From positions 29,668,599-29,732,598 of the forward strand of contig OY726569.1 of NCBI GenBank assembly GCA_963383645.1: a stretch of 64,000 nt of DNA, given 5' to 3'. The notes beneath the pieces were generated by a model. It ran no database searches. It was given only the letters and a program-made list of their open reading frames with translations, and was not told where the DNA came from. This document shows, one piece after another, positions 63,559 to 64,000 of this stretch. Within the stretch, counting starts at the first letter, position 1. The number at the start of each line of letters is the position of its first letter. The translations under genes and the position numbers were made by a program. The DNA is from Muscardinus avellanarius (Eukaryota; Chordata; Mammalia; Rodentia; Gliridae).

Positions 63559-64000
63559 AGCCTGATTCTCACACACTGCCCTGTTGTGACCGGGCTGTTC
63601 CTTAGGAGGGTGCTGCCCTCCCCTCCAGTTTTTCTTCCACTATTCCCTAGACCTTTGTGAAGAGAAGTTCTACCAAAGATGGTTAAGATGTTAACTACAG
63701 AATACTTCTTTAGATTTACAGAACCCAGAGCATCTGATGACCTTTGTGGTACCTTCTTAGCCTTCAGTTCTATGTATCAACTAAGAGGAAACATGTAAAT
63801 TAAATAGGTAATCATGACGCACCAGAACTGCAGGAACTGGCCACAGGAGACGGGGGTCCTTTGTGATGTTCTATTCACTCTGTTTTCTCAAGATTGGAGC
63901 TGGGGGTGGGGGCTCGAATAAACAGGATTCTTACTTACCAACTCTTCTCTCCCAAATGACGGCCTTCCGGTGGTGGGTAACCCAGGCCTTTAATTCTAAC
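63559..64000. other. intergenic, nothing seen
   Basis: No feature recognised to the window end. Confidence 0.4.

Overview
The window is mammalian nuclear DNA, almost certainly from a squirrel-family rodent (Sciuridae: marmot, ground squirrel or relative). The main clue is one SINE present in roughly 80 full or partial copies on both strands. Each is a dimer of a 7SL-derived B1-like left half ('ggcgtggtggcgcac...cttgtaatccc') and a tRNA/ID-like right half ('ggtgtagctcagaggtagaatgcc'), the layout known as B1-dID in sciurids. By eye these copies fill about a quarter of the window. Three subfamilies are distinguished below: type A (linker like 'aaataaaatataaaatagg', right half 'tctgggagt..tagccc'), type B (linker 'aaataaagaataaaaaatag', tail after 'ccagacctgca') and type C (type A-like, but the right half carries 'gcttccaggaacccc' in place of the usual B-box).

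The one real protein gene I can support is DHRS2 (HEP27, short-chain dehydrogenase/reductase) on the + strand at about 48.3-57.66 kb. Eight coding exons (50448-57464) all have GT/AG borders and agreeing phases, and give a predicted 281-residue protein that matches the family end to end. A TATA box, a possible non-coding first exon and a poly(A) signal frame it. No other coding gene is visible; the roughly 48 kb upstream and 6 kb downstream are intergenic and repeat-rich.

Layout. 0.4-3.5 kb: SINEs and a large CTTC microsatellite. 3.5-8.1 kb: an LTR pair with fold-back inversions, one LTR split by a 2.79-kb L1-derived composite (5'UTR with tandem monomers, a broken ORF1, an inverted ORF2 piece, and an L1 3' end). 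8.1-25 kb: unique sequence with SINEs and old MaLR LTRs. 25.3-28.9 kb: a second copy of the same L1 composite in opposite orientation, followed by an ordinary L1 3' end. 29-47.6 kb: dense SINEs nested in ancient L1 and L2 remnants, a 490-bp CACATA/CA tract, and a U6 snRNA-L1 chimeric retrocopy at 43.9-44.0 kb. 48-57.7 kb: DHRS2. 57.7-64 kb: old L1M and L2 pieces plus SINEs.

The most unusual material is the pair of composite ORF1-only L1 elements sharing the same internal inversion junctions, the double fold-back LTR, and the U6-L1 chimera with perfect target-site duplications. Repeat family names come from memory of consensus sequences, not from a search.
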